DNA from: Streptomyces aquilus
Lineage (GTDB): Bacteria > Actinomycetota > Actinomycetes > Streptomycetales > Streptomycetaceae
NCBI RefSeq assembly: GCF_003955715.1
Contig: NZ_CP034463.1
Span: 7,130,001 to 7,194,000, forward strand
DNA: 64,000 bases
Direction of reading: 5' to 3'
In this document: positions 7,976 through 15,524 of the stretch, one piece after another
Position numbering within the stretch: position 1 is the first letter of the stretch
How the letters are laid out: the number at the start of each line of letters is the position of its first letter
The notes under the pieces: generated by a model
The model's database searches: none
Seen by the model: only the letters and a program-made list of their open reading frames with translations
Told to the model about the DNA's origin: nothing
Program-made: the position numbers and the translations under genes

Positions 7976-8953
7976 GGGCGTTGCGGTCAGGGCGATGCCC
8001 AGTGGGGTTCGTTCGTAGAGGACCTGGTGGCCGTAGCGGCGTGAAGTCAGCAGGCCTGACTCGCGCAGGACGGTCAGATGGGCGGAGACGGAGGAAGGGG
8101 CCAGGCCCAACCGGTGGGCGAGGGCGGTGGTCGTGGCGGGTTCGTCGAGGGCGGCCAGAACCGCTGCCCGGCCGCGGCCGAGGAGTCGTACGAGCGCGTC
8201 CGGCGTGCGGTCGGCGGGGGTGGCCCACAGGCCGCCGATGCCGCGGGCCGGATAGACCAGCATCGGCTGCCAGGGCGGGTCGAAGCCGCTGACCACGTCC
8301 GGCCAGACGAAGACGCTGGGCATCAGCACCAGGCCCTGACCGGCCAGGTGCCGCTCGTGCCGGCCGTTGCTCTCGATGGTCAGCGTGCCCGCGTCCCAGC
8401 CGCACCGCGGGTTGATCTCCGGCAGCAGGCCGCCGAGCCCCACCTCGGCCAGCCGCCGTGAGTGGAACGCCACGTCCGCCTCCAGCAGGGCGCGCAGCCG
8501 GGGCCAGTCCGGTTCGATCAGCCGGTGCCAGGCCTCCTCCATGGCGTCCGCCAGCGCCCGCACCATCCGCGCCGGATCGGCCAGCCAGGCACGGCCGTAC
8601 GACGACTCCAGCGCGCCCGGGGTGTCCGCGAGCGACTTGGCGGTGTCCTCGCGGGCCGCCTCGGGATCGGCGGCGCGGACCGCGGCGATCTCCTCCTCGA
8701 AGGTGGCGGCCGCCCCGCCCGGCGGTGGGCAGAGCCAGTCGGGGGAGTGTCCGCGGCGGGGCATCAGCAGCCAGAGCGGGGTGAGGTCGAGTGTGGCGGC
8801 GGCGTCGCGGATGCGCCGCAGCCAGGGCGCGTGATAGCCGTGCCGGTCGGGCCGCTTGAGGGTACGGACCGCGTCCTGCGTCTCCCACAGCGGCGACAGG
8901 GCGAACCGGCAGCGAAGGAAGTCGTCCTCCCCGAAGTGCAGTCGCGACGGCAT
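7973..8953 (-). CDS. ArsR-family winged-helix regulator with long N-terminal domain
   Basis: 326 residues from ATG 8953 (GAGAGG just upstream). Unlike ~100-residue ArsR repressors the helix-turn-helix is at the C-terminus (about residues 250-320: LGRGRAAVLAALDEPATTTALAHRLGLAPSSVSAHLTVLRESGLLTSRRYGHQVLYERT). The first ~240 residues are a DUF5937-type segment found in many streptomycete ArsR-like proteins. It is divergent from an MFS exporter gene at 9035, with an inverted repeat between them, a classic repressor/efflux pair. No metal-binding cysteine motif is seen, so an organic ligand is more likely than a metal. Confidence 0.85.
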   Translation of the reverse strand: MPSRLHFGEDDFLRCRFALSPLWETQDAVRTLKRPDRHGYHAPWLRRIRDAAATLDLTPLWLLMPRRGHSPDWLCPPPGGAAATFEEEIAAVRAADPEAAREDTAKSLADTPGALESSYGRAWLADPARMVRALADAMEEAWHRLIEPDWPRLRALLEADVAFHSRRLAEVGLGGLLPEINPRCGWDAGTLTIESNGRHERHLAGQGLVLMPSVFVWPDVVSGFDPPWQPMLVYPARGIGGLWATPADRTPDALVRLLGRGRAAVLAALDEPATTTALAHRLGLAPSSVSAHLTVLRESGLLTSRRYGHQVLYERTPLGIALTATP

Positions 8954-8978
8954 GACGCCTCTCTGGTGGCCCGGAAGA

Positions 8979-8994
8979 TTCGGCTGGTGCCGAA
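8979..8994. promoter_or_regulatory. Inverted repeat between divergent arsR and MFS genes
   Basis: TTCGGCTGGTGCCGAA: perfect 6-bp arms around a 4-bp spacer, placed 26 bp upstream of the ArsR start and 41 bp upstream of the MFS start. Position and symmetry fit an operator controlling both genes. Confidence 0.55.
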
Positions 8995-9034
8995 ACTCTA
9001 GGGCGCGGGAGCGGCGAAGGGCCACGCTCTGCCC

Positions 9035-10294
9035 ATGACGGACACCCTCAGCGCCCCGCCCACCGGGTACGCCCGCGTCTTCGCCGTACGCGAGTTCCGC
9101 GCGGTCTTCGCCGCGCACCTGCTCGCGCTGCTGGGCGTGGTGGTCGCCGAGATCTCGCTGTCCGTCCTCGTCTACGACCTGACCGGCTCGCCCCTGCTCA
9201 GCGCGCTGGCCTTCGCGCTCGGATTCCTGCCGTACGTCGTCGGCGGCACCCTGCTCGCGGGGGCCGCCGACCGTTTCCCGGCCCGGCGGGTGCTGGTGCT
9301 GTGCGACCTGGTGTGCGCGGCGTGCGTGCTGCCGATGACGCTGCCCGGCGCGCAGATCGGGGTGCTGCTCGCGCTGCGGTGCGCGTTGGCCGTGGTGTCG
9401 CCGGTGTTCGCGGGGACGCGGATGGCGACGCTGGCGGACATCCTCGGGGACGGGGATCTGTTCGTGCTGGGCCGCTCGCTGCTGCGGATCGTGTCGCAGG
9501 GGGCGCTGCTCGCCGGGTACGGCGTCGGCGGGGTGCTGCTGACCGTCGTATCGCCGCGGCACGCCCTGCTGATCACGGTGGTCACGTTCTGTGCGTCGGC
9601 GGGACTGCTGCGGTTCGGCACGCGGCGGCGGCCCGCGCGGGCGGCGTCAGGCGGGAACGCGCTGGTGACGGATTCCCTGAAGGGCGCGAGGCAGGTGCTG
9701 GCGGACAGCAGGACCAGGGTGCTGCTGTTCCTGTTCTGGGTGCCGCCGATGTTCGCGGTGGTGCCGGAGGCGCTGGCGGCGCCGTACGCGGACGAACTGG
9801 GCGTCGGTTCGGTGGGGCTGGGGCTGCTGATGTGCGCGCTGCCGGTGGGGACGATCGCGGGCGAGCTGTGGGCGGGCGCCCGGCTGCGCCCGGCGGCGCG
9901 GGAACGGATCGCGCTGCCGCTGGTGTGCGTGACGCTGCTGCCGTACGTGGGCTATGCCCTGCGTCCGGGGCCGGCGGTGTCGCTGCTCCTCCTCTTCCTC
10001 TCGGGCGCCGGGTCGGCGTACACGCTGGGCCTGGACCAGTGGTTCGTGCGGGCGGTGCCGGAGGGGTTGCGGGGGCGGGCGATGACGCTGCTCACGGCCG
10101 GGTTGATGACGATCCAGGGGGTGGGGATGGCGTTGGCGGGGGTCGTGGCGGAGTTCGCGGGGGTGGCGTGGACGGTGGCGGGGGCCGGGGTGGTGGGGGC
10201 GGTGGGCTGTGCGCTGCTGGCGGCGGAGGCGCGGCGGACGGCCGGGGAGGGGGCCGGGCGACCGAATGCCAAGACGGGGCTGACCACCATGTGA
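9035..10294 (+). CDS. MFS transporter, putative efflux permease
   Basis: 419 residues with about 12 hydrophobic segments and a central basic loop (RFGTRRRPARAAS). The opening is typical for exporters (YARVFAVREFRAVFAAHLLALLG), and the loop after helix 2 carries a degenerate motif A (LLAGAADRFPARRVLVLCDL). Belongs to the MFS subfamily often annotated as multidrug or siderophore exporters next to ArsR-type regulators. Substrate unknown. Codon usage becomes G-heavy near the 3' end (long runs of GGCGGGGG...). Likely repressed by the divergent ArsR-type protein. Confidence 0.85.
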   Translation: MTDTLSAPPTGYARVFAVREFRAVFAAHLLALLGVVVAEISLSVLVYDLTGSPLLSALAFALGFLPYVVGGTLLAGAADRFPARRVLVLCDLVCAACVLPMTLPGAQIGVLLALRCALAVVSPVFAGTRMATLADILGDGDLFVLGRSLLRIVSQGALLAGYGVGGVLLTVVSPRHALLITVVTFCASAGLLRFGTRRRPARAASGGNALVTDSLKGARQVLADSRTRVLLFLFWVPPMFAVVPEALAAPYADELGVGSVGLGLLMCALPVGTIAGELWAGARLRPAARERIALPLVCVTLLPYVGYALRPGPAVSLLLLFLSGAGSAYTLGLDQWFVRAVPEGLRGRAMTLLTAGLMTIQGVGMALAGVVAEFAGVAWTVAGAGVVGAVGCALLAAEARRTAGEGAGRPNAKTGLTTM

Positions 10295-10315
10295 CCGGCC
10301 GGTAAGGTCAGTGCC

Positions 10316-10825
10316 GTGCCGAAGCCCCTCAGTCTTCCCTTCGATCCCATCGCCCGCGCCGACGAGCTCTGGAAGCAGCGCTGGGGAAACGTGCCGTCGA
10401 TGGCCGCGATCACCTCGATCATGCGGGCCCACCAGATCCTGCTGGCCGAGGTCGACGCGGTGGTCAAGCCGTACGGACTGACCTTCGCGCGCTACGAGGC
10501 GCTGGTCCTGCTCACCTTCTCCAAGGCCGGCGAGCTGACCATGTCCAAGATCGGCGAACGCCTGATGGTGCATCCCACGTCGGTGACGAACACGGTGGAC
10601 CGCCTGGTGAAGTCCGGCCTGGTCGACAAGAAGCCCAACCCCAACGACGGCCGCGGCACGCTCGCCGTCATCACGGACAAGGGCCGCGAGGTCGTGGAGG
10701 CCGCGACCCGCGACCTCATGGCCATGGACTTCGGCCTCGGCGTGTACGACGCGGAGGAATGCGGCGAGATCTTCGCGATGCTGAGACCCCTGCGGGTGGC
10801 GGCGAACGACTTCGACGAGGACTGA
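10316..10825 (+). CDS. MarR family transcriptional regulator
   Basis: 169 residues, GTG start at 10316. Winged helix-turn-helix spans about residues 55-125: YEALVLLTFSKAGELTMSKI, then LMVHPTSVTNTVDRLVKSGLV, and the wing KPNPNDGRGTLAVITDKGREV. It sits 22 bp after the MFS gene on the same strand, and the DUF3817 gene follows 43 bp later. A regulator in this position upstream of icmA is conserved in Streptomyces (SCO5413 type, from memory). Target genes cannot be named. Confidence 0.88.
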   Translation: MPKPLSLPFDPIARADELWKQRWGNVPSMAAITSIMRAHQILLAEVDAVVKPYGLTFARYEALVLLTFSKAGELTMSKIGERLMVHPTSVTNTVDRLVKSGLVDKKPNPNDGRGTLAVITDKGREVVEAATRDLMAMDFGLGVYDAEECGEIFAMLRPLRVAANDFDED

Positions 10826-10868
10826 CCCGGGCCAAGATCTCCCGGAACCGGCGGTTACGCTCGAACGC

Positions 10869-11207
10869 ATGAAAAAGAGCGTGCTGACCCGCTACCGCGT
10901 CATGGCCTACGTCACCGGTGTACTGCTCGTCCTGCTGACCCTGGGCGTCATCGCCAAGTACCTGTTCAAGATGGACGGCGCGGACAGCTTCACCAGCGTC
11001 GTCGGCATCGCCCACGGCTGGCTGTACGTGATCTACCTGGTCTTCGCCTTCGACCTGGGGTCCAAGGCCAAGTGGCCGGTCAAGAAGCAGCTCTGGGTCC
11101 TGCTTGCAGGAACGATTCCCACGGCTGCCTTCTTCGTGGAGCGCAAGGTCACGCACGAGCTGGAGGCCCAGGTCTCCGAGGACGGCGCGGTCGTCGCCAA
11201 GGCGTGA
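10869..11207 (+). CDS. DUF3817 domain membrane protein
   Basis: 112 residues, three hydrophobic segments (about 10-30, 40-62, 72-90). Follows the DUF3817 pattern: YRVMAYVTGVLLVLLTLGVI, then VGIAHGWLYVIYLVFAFDLG, and GTIPTAAFFVERKV. Function unknown; family members are small actinobacterial integral membrane proteins. The partial gene at 1-180 is a second member. It lies just upstream of icmA but a hairpin separates the two. Confidence 0.88.
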   Translation: MKKSVLTRYRVMAYVTGVLLVLLTLGVIAKYLFKMDGADSFTSVVGIAHGWLYVIYLVFAFDLGSKAKWPVKKQLWVLLAGTIPTAAFFVERKVTHELEAQVSEDGAVVAKA

Positions 11208-11212
11208 CTCCA

Positions 11213-11247
11213 CCGCCGCGAGAGTGACCCGTCAGGGCTCGCGGCGG
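11213..11247 (+). terminator. Hairpin after the DUF3817 gene
   Basis: CCGCCGCGAG and CTCGCGGCGG, 10-bp perfect arms with a 15-nt loop, immediately downstream of the stop at 11207. Only TTG follows, so it would be a Streptomyces-style terminator without a long U tract. Confidence 0.6.
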
Positions 11248-11254
11248 TTGTCCA

Positions 11255-11284
11255 TCGACATTTACTAGGACGTCCTAGTAAATT
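11255..11284 (+). promoter_or_regulatory. Candidate leaderless promoter of icmA
   Basis: TCGACA (11255-11260) and TAAATT (11279-11284) with an 18-bp spacer. The -10 hexamer ends 6 bp before ATG 11291 and there is no Shine-Dalgarno sequence, the arrangement seen at leaderless actinobacterial starts. Confidence 0.55.
11261..11282. promoter_or_regulatory. Perfect 22-bp palindromic operator on the icmA promoter
   Basis: Two 11-bp arms, TTTACTAGGAC and its exact complement, meeting without spacer. The site ends 8 bp before the icmA ATG and overlaps the only plausible -10 (TAAATT, 11279-11284), so a bound protein would block RNA polymerase. The nearest candidate repressor is the TetR encoded just downstream of icmA (13030-13659). 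Confidence 0.8.
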
Positions 11285-11290
11285 TGACAC

Positions 11291-12991
11291 ATGGACGCTG
11301 ACGCCAGCGAAGAGGGCCGCCGTCGGTGGCAGGCCCGGTATGACGCTTCTCGTAAGCGGGAGGCCGACTTCACCACGCTCTCCGGGGATGCCGTGGAGCC
11401 GGTGTACGGGCCTCGGGCGGGGGATCGTTACGAGGGGTTCGAGCGGATCGGGTGGCCGGGGGAGTTTCCGTTCACCCGGGGGCTCTATTCGACCGGGTAC
11501 CGAGGGCGGACGTGGACCATCCGGCAGTTCGCCGGGTTCGGGAACGCCGAGCAGACCAACGAGCGGTACAAGATGATCCTCGCCCACGGGGGCGGAGGGC
11601 TGTCCGTCGCCTTTGACATGCCTACCCTCATGGGGCGGGACTCCGACGACCCGCGGTCGCTCGGGGAAGTCGGGCACTGTGGGGTCGCCATCGACTCCGC
11701 CGCCGACATGGAGGTGCTGTTCAAGGACATCCCGCTCGGGGACGTCACCACCTCCATGACCATCAGCGGGCCCGCTGTGCCGGTGTTCTGCATGTATCTC
11801 GTCGCCGCGGAGCGGCAGGGGGTTGATCCGGGGGTGCTCAACGGCACGCTCCAGACCGACATCTTCAAGGAGTACATCGCCCAGAAGGAGTGGCTCTTCC
11901 AGCCCGAGCCCCATCTGCGGCTCATCGGGGACCTGATGGAGTACTGCGCGGCGGGCATTCCCGCCTACAAGCCGCTCTCCGTCTCCGGGTACCACATCCG
12001 GGAGGCCGGCTCCACGGCCGCGCAGGAGCTCGCGTACACCCTCGCCGACGGGTTCGGATACGTGGAGCTGGGACTCTCGCGCGGACTCGACGTGGAGGTG
12101 TTCGCCCCTGGGCTGTCGTTCTTCTTCGACGCTCATGTCGATTTCTTCGAGGAGATCGCCAAGTTCCGCGCCGCGAGGCGGATCTGGGCTCGGTGGATGC
12201 GGGATGTGTACGGGGCGAAGTCCGAGAAGGCTCAGTGGCTGCGCTTCCACACGCAGACGGCCGGTGTCTCACTGACCGCCCAGCAGCCGTACAACAACGT
12301 CGTACGGACCGCCGTCGAGGCCCTCGCCGCCGTGCTCGGCGGTACCAACTCCCTGCACACCAACGCCCTCGACGAGACCCTCGCGCTCCCGAGTGAGCAG
12401 GCCGCCGAGATCGCGCTGCGGACCCAGCAGGTCCTCATGGAGGAGACCGGCGTCGCCAACGTCGCGGATCCGCTGGGTGGTTCCTGGTACGTCGAGCAGC
12501 TGACCGATCGTATCGAGGCCGACGCCGAGCGGATCTTCGAGCGGATCAAGGAGCGGGGGCTGCGGGCGCACCCCGACGGGCGGCATCCCATCGGGCCCAT
12601 CACGTCCGGGATTCTGCGCGGGATCGAGGACGGCTGGTTCACCGGGGAGATCGCCGAGTCCGCGTTCCGGTACCAGCAGGCCCTGGAGAAGGGGGACAAG
12701 AGGGTGGTGGGCGTCAACGTCCATCACGGCTCCGTCACCGGGGACCTGGAGATCCTGCGGGTCTCTCACGAGGTCGAGCGGGAGCAGGTGCGGGTGCTGG
12801 GTGGTCGTAAGGCCGCCAGGGACGAGACCGCTGTGCGGGGCGCTTTGGACGCCATGCTCGCCGCCGCTCGCGACGGGTCCAACATGATCGGGCCGATGCT
12901 CGACGCCGTGCGGGCCGAGGCGACGTTGGGTGAGATCTGTGGGGTGCTGCGGGACGAGTGGGGGGTGTACACGGAGCCCGCGGGGTTCTGA
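11291..12991 (+). CDS. icmA: Isobutyryl-CoA mutase large (catalytic) subunit
   Basis: 566 residues, the exact length I recall for Streptomyces IcmA. It rearranges isobutyryl-CoA to n-butyryl-CoA using adenosylcobalamin bound by a separate small subunit, linking valine breakdown to polyketide and fatty acid precursors. The acyl-CoA mutase barrel is clear (TWTIRQFAGFGNAEQTN, GGGGLSVAFDMPTLMG, GTLQTDIFKEYIAQ, LGGTNSLHTNALDE). Two residues separate it from methylmalonyl-CoA mutase: Phe80 (RQF, Tyr in MCM) and Gln198, both as in IcmA. No B12-binding domain is fused and no icmB is nearby, so the small subunit is encoded elsewhere. Start is the ATG placed just after the -10. Confidence 0.93.
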   Translation: MDADASEEGRRRWQARYDASRKREADFTTLSGDAVEPVYGPRAGDRYEGFERIGWPGEFPFTRGLYSTGYRGRTWTIRQFAGFGNAEQTNERYKMILAHGGGGLSVAFDMPTLMGRDSDDPRSLGEVGHCGVAIDSAADMEVLFKDIPLGDVTTSMTISGPAVPVFCMYLVAAERQGVDPGVLNGTLQTDIFKEYIAQKEWLFQPEPHLRLIGDLMEYCAAGIPAYKPLSVSGYHIREAGSTAAQELAYTLADGFGYVELGLSRGLDVEVFAPGLSFFFDAHVDFFEEIAKFRAARRIWARWMRDVYGAKSEKAQWLRFHTQTAGVSLTAQQPYNNVVRTAVEALAAVLGGTNSLHTNALDETLALPSEQAAEIALRTQQVLMEETGVANVADPLGGSWYVEQLTDRIEADAERIFERIKERGLRAHPDGRHPIGPITSGILRGIEDGWFTGEIAESAFRYQQALEKGDKRVVGVNVHHGSVTGDLEILRVSHEVEREQVRVLGGRKAARDETAVRGALDAMLAAARDGSNMIGPMLDAVRAEATLGEICGVLRDEWGVYTEPAGF

Positions 12992-13015
12992 CGGTGCCCG
13001 CGGGGTTCTGACCGA
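12976..13015 (+). repeat. 20-bp tandem duplication at the 3' end of icmA
   Basis: GCCCGCGGGGTTCTGAC occurs at 12976-12992 and again at 12996-13012. The first copy contains the icmA TGA stop and the second repeats it just outside the gene. It looks like a small slippage duplication with no coding effect. Confidence 0.85.
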
Positions 13016-13029
13016 GAGGGCGTCGGGTG

Positions 13030-13659
13030 TCACACCGTCTGTGACGCCCCGGCCAGCCCCAGCAGCAACACCCGCGTGAACCCCCGTACCCACTCCTCGT
13101 CCGCCGGTTCCGCGCTCACCAAGGTGCGGTGGACGACCGCACCCGCCACCACGTCGAAGATCAGGTCGACCGTGCGTGAGGCCTCCCCGGGGTCGGACTC
13201 CGGGGGCAGCTCGCCGCGCGCCTGTGCTCGCGCGCGGCCCTCCAGGACCAGGCGCTTCTGGCGGTCGACGATCGAGGCGCGGATGCGTTCGCGCAGTGCG
13301 TCGTCGCGGGTCGACTCCGCCACCACCGCCATCAGGCCGCTCTTCGCCTCCGGACGGGCCAGGATCGCCGCGAACTGGAGGACCACGCCCTCGATGTCGG
13401 CGGCCAGCGTGCCGCGGTCGGGCAGGCGCAGTTCGTCGAAGAGCTCGGCCACGGCGTCCACCACCAGCTCGTTCTTCCCCGGCCAGCGGCGGTAGATCGT
13501 CGTCTTCGCAACCGCCGCCCGCGCCGCCACGTCTCCCAGCGTGAGCTTGGACCAGCCCAGCTCCACCAGCGCCTCCCGCGTCGCCGCCAGGATCGCGGCG
13601 TCCGCGGCGGCGGAGCGGGGGCGTCCTGTGGCGCGTGGGACGGGAGGGGGGCTCTGCAT
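13030..13659 (-). CDS. TetR/AcrR family regulator downstream of icmA
   Basis: 209 residues, ATG 13659. Helix-turn-helix at about residues 18-65 (AAILAATREALVELGWSKLT, then VAARAAVAKTTIYRRWPGKNELV). The C-terminal domain is of the TetR_C type with LPDRGTLAADIEGVV and VVAGAVVHRTLV. It is convergent with icmA. Two different dyads flank the pair, one on the icmA promoter (11261-11282) and one 84 bp upstream of this gene (13743-13759); I cannot tell which one this protein recognises. A role in controlling icmA is a position-based inference. Confidence 0.88.
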   Translation of the reverse strand: MQSPPPVPRATGRPRSAAADAAILAATREALVELGWSKLTLGDVAARAAVAKTTIYRRWPGKNELVVDAVAELFDELRLPDRGTLAADIEGVVLQFAAILARPEAKSGLMAVVAESTRDDALRERIRASIVDRQKRLVLEGRARAQARGELPPESDPGEASRTVDLIFDVVAGAVVHRTLVSAEPADEEWVRGFTRVLLLGLAGASQTV

Positions 13660-13742
13660 CCCCCGACCATAACCGCCGATTCCTGTGAAGCCGTGAGGGA
13701 GATCACCGGAAGGCGGTCGTCAGGAGGCACTCAGTGCCATTA

Positions 13743-13759
13743 CGCTACGACTCGTAGCG
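13743..13759. promoter_or_regulatory. Dyad between divergent tetR and thioredoxin genes
   Basis: CGCTACGACTCGTAGCG: perfect 8-bp arms around one central base. It lies 84 bp upstream of the tetR start and 136 bp upstream of the thioredoxin start. This is a common TetR-type operator shape, consistent with autoregulation. Confidence 0.65.
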
Positions 13760-13800
13760 AAACCACTGGCGTGGGGTGGGGACCCGGCGTCGCACATCGC

Positions 13801-13830
13801 AGAACCGGTCCTGGGCACCAGAGAACCGGT
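13801..13830 (+). promoter_or_regulatory. Direct repeat AGAACCGGT with 21-bp period
   Basis: AGAACCGGT at 13801-13809 and again at 13822-13830. The period equals two helical turns. It lies 65-94 bp upstream of the thioredoxin ATG and could be an activator or repressor site; no family is assigned. Confidence 0.4.
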
Positions 13831-13894
13831 GGAGAGCCTGACCGGCTTTCATCATGCTTTTCACCTACGCGCGCGAACGGGGGAGGATAGGCGC

Positions 13895-14875
13895 ATGCAG
13901 CCACGGAACATGTCCATGAGCGGAGTCGTCGACCTCGCCGCGGTGAAGGCGGCCCAAGAGGCCAAGGCGAAGGCGGAGCAGGCGCGGGCCGAGGCCGCGC
14001 GGCAGGGCGGGGGCCCAGGGGCCGTGTCGCCCGCCGACCTCGTCATCGACGTCGACGAGGCCGGGTTCGAGCGGGACGTCCTGCAGCGCTCCACCGAGGT
14101 GCCCGTCGTCATCGACTTCTGGGCCGAGTGGTGCGAGCCCTGCAAGCAGCTGAGCCCGGTCCTCGAGCAGCTCGTCGTCGAGTACAACGGCCGCCTCCTC
14201 CTCGCCAAGATCGACGTCGACGCCAACCAGATGCTGATGCAGCAGTTCGGGGTGCAGGGCATCCCGGCTGTGTTCGCCGTCGTCGCCGGGCAGGCGCTGC
14301 CGCTCTTCCAGGGCGCCGCCGGCAAGGAGCAGATCCAGCAGACCCTGGACCAGCTGGTGCAGGTCGCCGAGCAGCGCTTCGGGCTGACCGGTCTCACGGT
14401 CGACCCCGACGCCGCCCCCGGTGCCGCCCAGGACGCCGCTCCGGCCGTTCCCGCCGGGCCGTACGACGCCCTCCTGGAGGCCGCCGTACAGGCCCTGGAC
14501 GCGGGCGACTTCGGCGGTGCCGTCCAGGCGTACAAGAACGTACTGAGCGACGACCCGGGCAACACGGAGGCCAAACTCGGCCTCGCCCAGGCCGAGTTGC
14601 TGCACCGGGTGCAGGGGCTCGACCCGCAGCAGGTGCGCCAGGACGCCGCCGCGAAGCCGGCCGACGTGCAGGCGCAGGTCGCCGCGGCCGACCTCGATCT
14701 GGTCGGCGGACATGTCGAGGACGCTTTCGGGCGGCTCATCGAGACGGTGCAGCGCACCGCCGGTGACGACCGGAACGCCGTACGTGTCCGGCTGTTGGAG
14801 CTTTTCGAGGTCGTCGGGCCCGATGACCCGCGGGTGATCGCGGCGCGCCGGGCGCTCGCGCGGGCGTTGTTCTGA
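13895..14875 (+). CDS. Thioredoxin-TPR co-chaperone (CnoX/YbbN-like)
   Basis: 326 residues from ATG 13895, chosen for GGGAGGAT about 7 bp upstream. An Ala/Lys/Glu-rich helical lead (residues 15-40) precedes a thioredoxin domain (about 48-155) with an intact active site WCEPC (Cys80, Cys83), then a helical TPR-like region (about 185-326) with YDALLEAAVQALDAGDFGGAVQAYKNVLSDDPGN. The domain order is that of YbbN/CnoX, a holdase that guards against chlorine or oxidative stress and hands substrates to GroEL and DnaK. E. coli YbbN lacks the first active-site Cys, but this protein keeps both, so it may also act as a reductase. Confidence 0.88.
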   Translation: MQPRNMSMSGVVDLAAVKAAQEAKAKAEQARAEAARQGGGPGAVSPADLVIDVDEAGFERDVLQRSTEVPVVIDFWAEWCEPCKQLSPVLEQLVVEYNGRLLLAKIDVDANQMLMQQFGVQGIPAVFAVVAGQALPLFQGAAGKEQIQQTLDQLVQVAEQRFGLTGLTVDPDAAPGAAQDAAPAVPAGPYDALLEAAVQALDAGDFGGAVQAYKNVLSDDPGNTEAKLGLAQAELLHRVQGLDPQQVRQDAAAKPADVQAQVAAADLDLVGGHVEDAFGRLIETVQRTAGDDRNAVRVRLLELFEVVGPDDPRVIAARRALARALF

Positions 14876-14960
14876 CCGGGGCGGGGCCCCCGTTCTGAGC
14901 AGCCCCTAAACGCCCGGGCATGTGGTGCCCGAGTGAAAGATTTGCCGATGGAGTGTCACT

Positions 14961-14998
14961 GCGGCCGCGCTTTACCAAATCTTGGTAATCGCGGCCGC
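14961..14998. promoter_or_regulatory. Nested inverted repeat with NotI-site arms
   Basis: Outer arms GCGGCCGCG and CGCGGCCGC enclose inner arms TTACCAA (14972-14978) and TTGGTAA (14982-14988) around ATC. Inner and outer axes are offset by half a base pair. As RNA it would form a long stem with a small bulge; as DNA the inner part looks like an operator. No U tract follows. Confidence 0.6.
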
Positions 14999-15128
14999 TG
15001 TTACTGCAAGTAAGTTCTGGGCGTTGTTCTGTCGGATTTTGTCCATCCGTCAACGTCTTTGTCCGGCCCCCCAGAGCTACCCGGAGTCGTCGGCCGAGAC
15101 CAGTGGGTCGTTGTTCGGTTATCCGGCC

Positions 15129-15144
15129 GTTACTACCGAGTAAC
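15129..15144. promoter_or_regulatory. Palindromic site GTTACT-4-AGTAAC
   Basis: GTTACTACCGAGTAAC, perfect 6-bp arms with a 4-bp spacer, about 380 bp upstream of the DUF6230 gene. TTACT...AGTAA half-sites also occur at 15001-15013, suggesting one regulator with two sites. Confidence 0.55.
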
Positions 15145-15524
15145 GAAGCCCCTTGTGCGGGCGGCGAGAATGCACCACGATCGGCGACGCTCGGTCCATT
15201 CCCCGTACCCCGACAGCCGGTCGGGCCCGCGGGAACTCCTGGGTCCCCACCGAGCAGAGCCGGCGGCAGTGGCGCCGGCTCTTGGACAGGGGGGTCTTCG
15301 CCCACCCGGCGAAGCCTGTCCAGGTTGTGCGTGATGTGCGTCAGGCGCGACCAGTGGTTGTCGCTCGGGGGTGATCGCCGGTGATCGGTGCGCGGTTCGC
15401 GCCTCCGAGTACGGGCGCTCTCCTTCCCGAGGACGTAGCACTTCTCCCATCCCTGCCCGGCTGAGCCGTCTTGTTCGACAGGGGCAGTCAGGGTCAGGAG
15501 ATGTACGTCCGAGAAGGAGGAAAT

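Larger units (their letters stand above)
14876..15524. other. 650-bp intergenic region with nested dyads
   Basis: No reading frame here has coding support. It contains a small hairpin after the thioredoxin gene (CGGGCA/TGCCCG, 14915-14931), a 38-bp nested inverted repeat (14961-14998), TTACTGCAAGTAA (15001-15013) and GTTACTACCGAGTAAC (15129-15144). The 5' leader of the DUF6230 gene is therefore up to several hundred bases long and may hold regulatory RNA or several operators. Confidence 0.6.

Noticed and set aside
11291..12991. Methylmalonyl-CoA mutase rather than isobutyryl-CoA mutase
   Set aside because: Phe80 and Gln198, the absence of a B12-binding domain and the 566-residue length match IcmA.
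15059..15450. Several short open frames in the DUF6230 leader
   Set aside because: Overlapping in both strands, no Shine-Dalgarno sequence, composition like random GC-rich DNA; dyads argue for a regulatory region.
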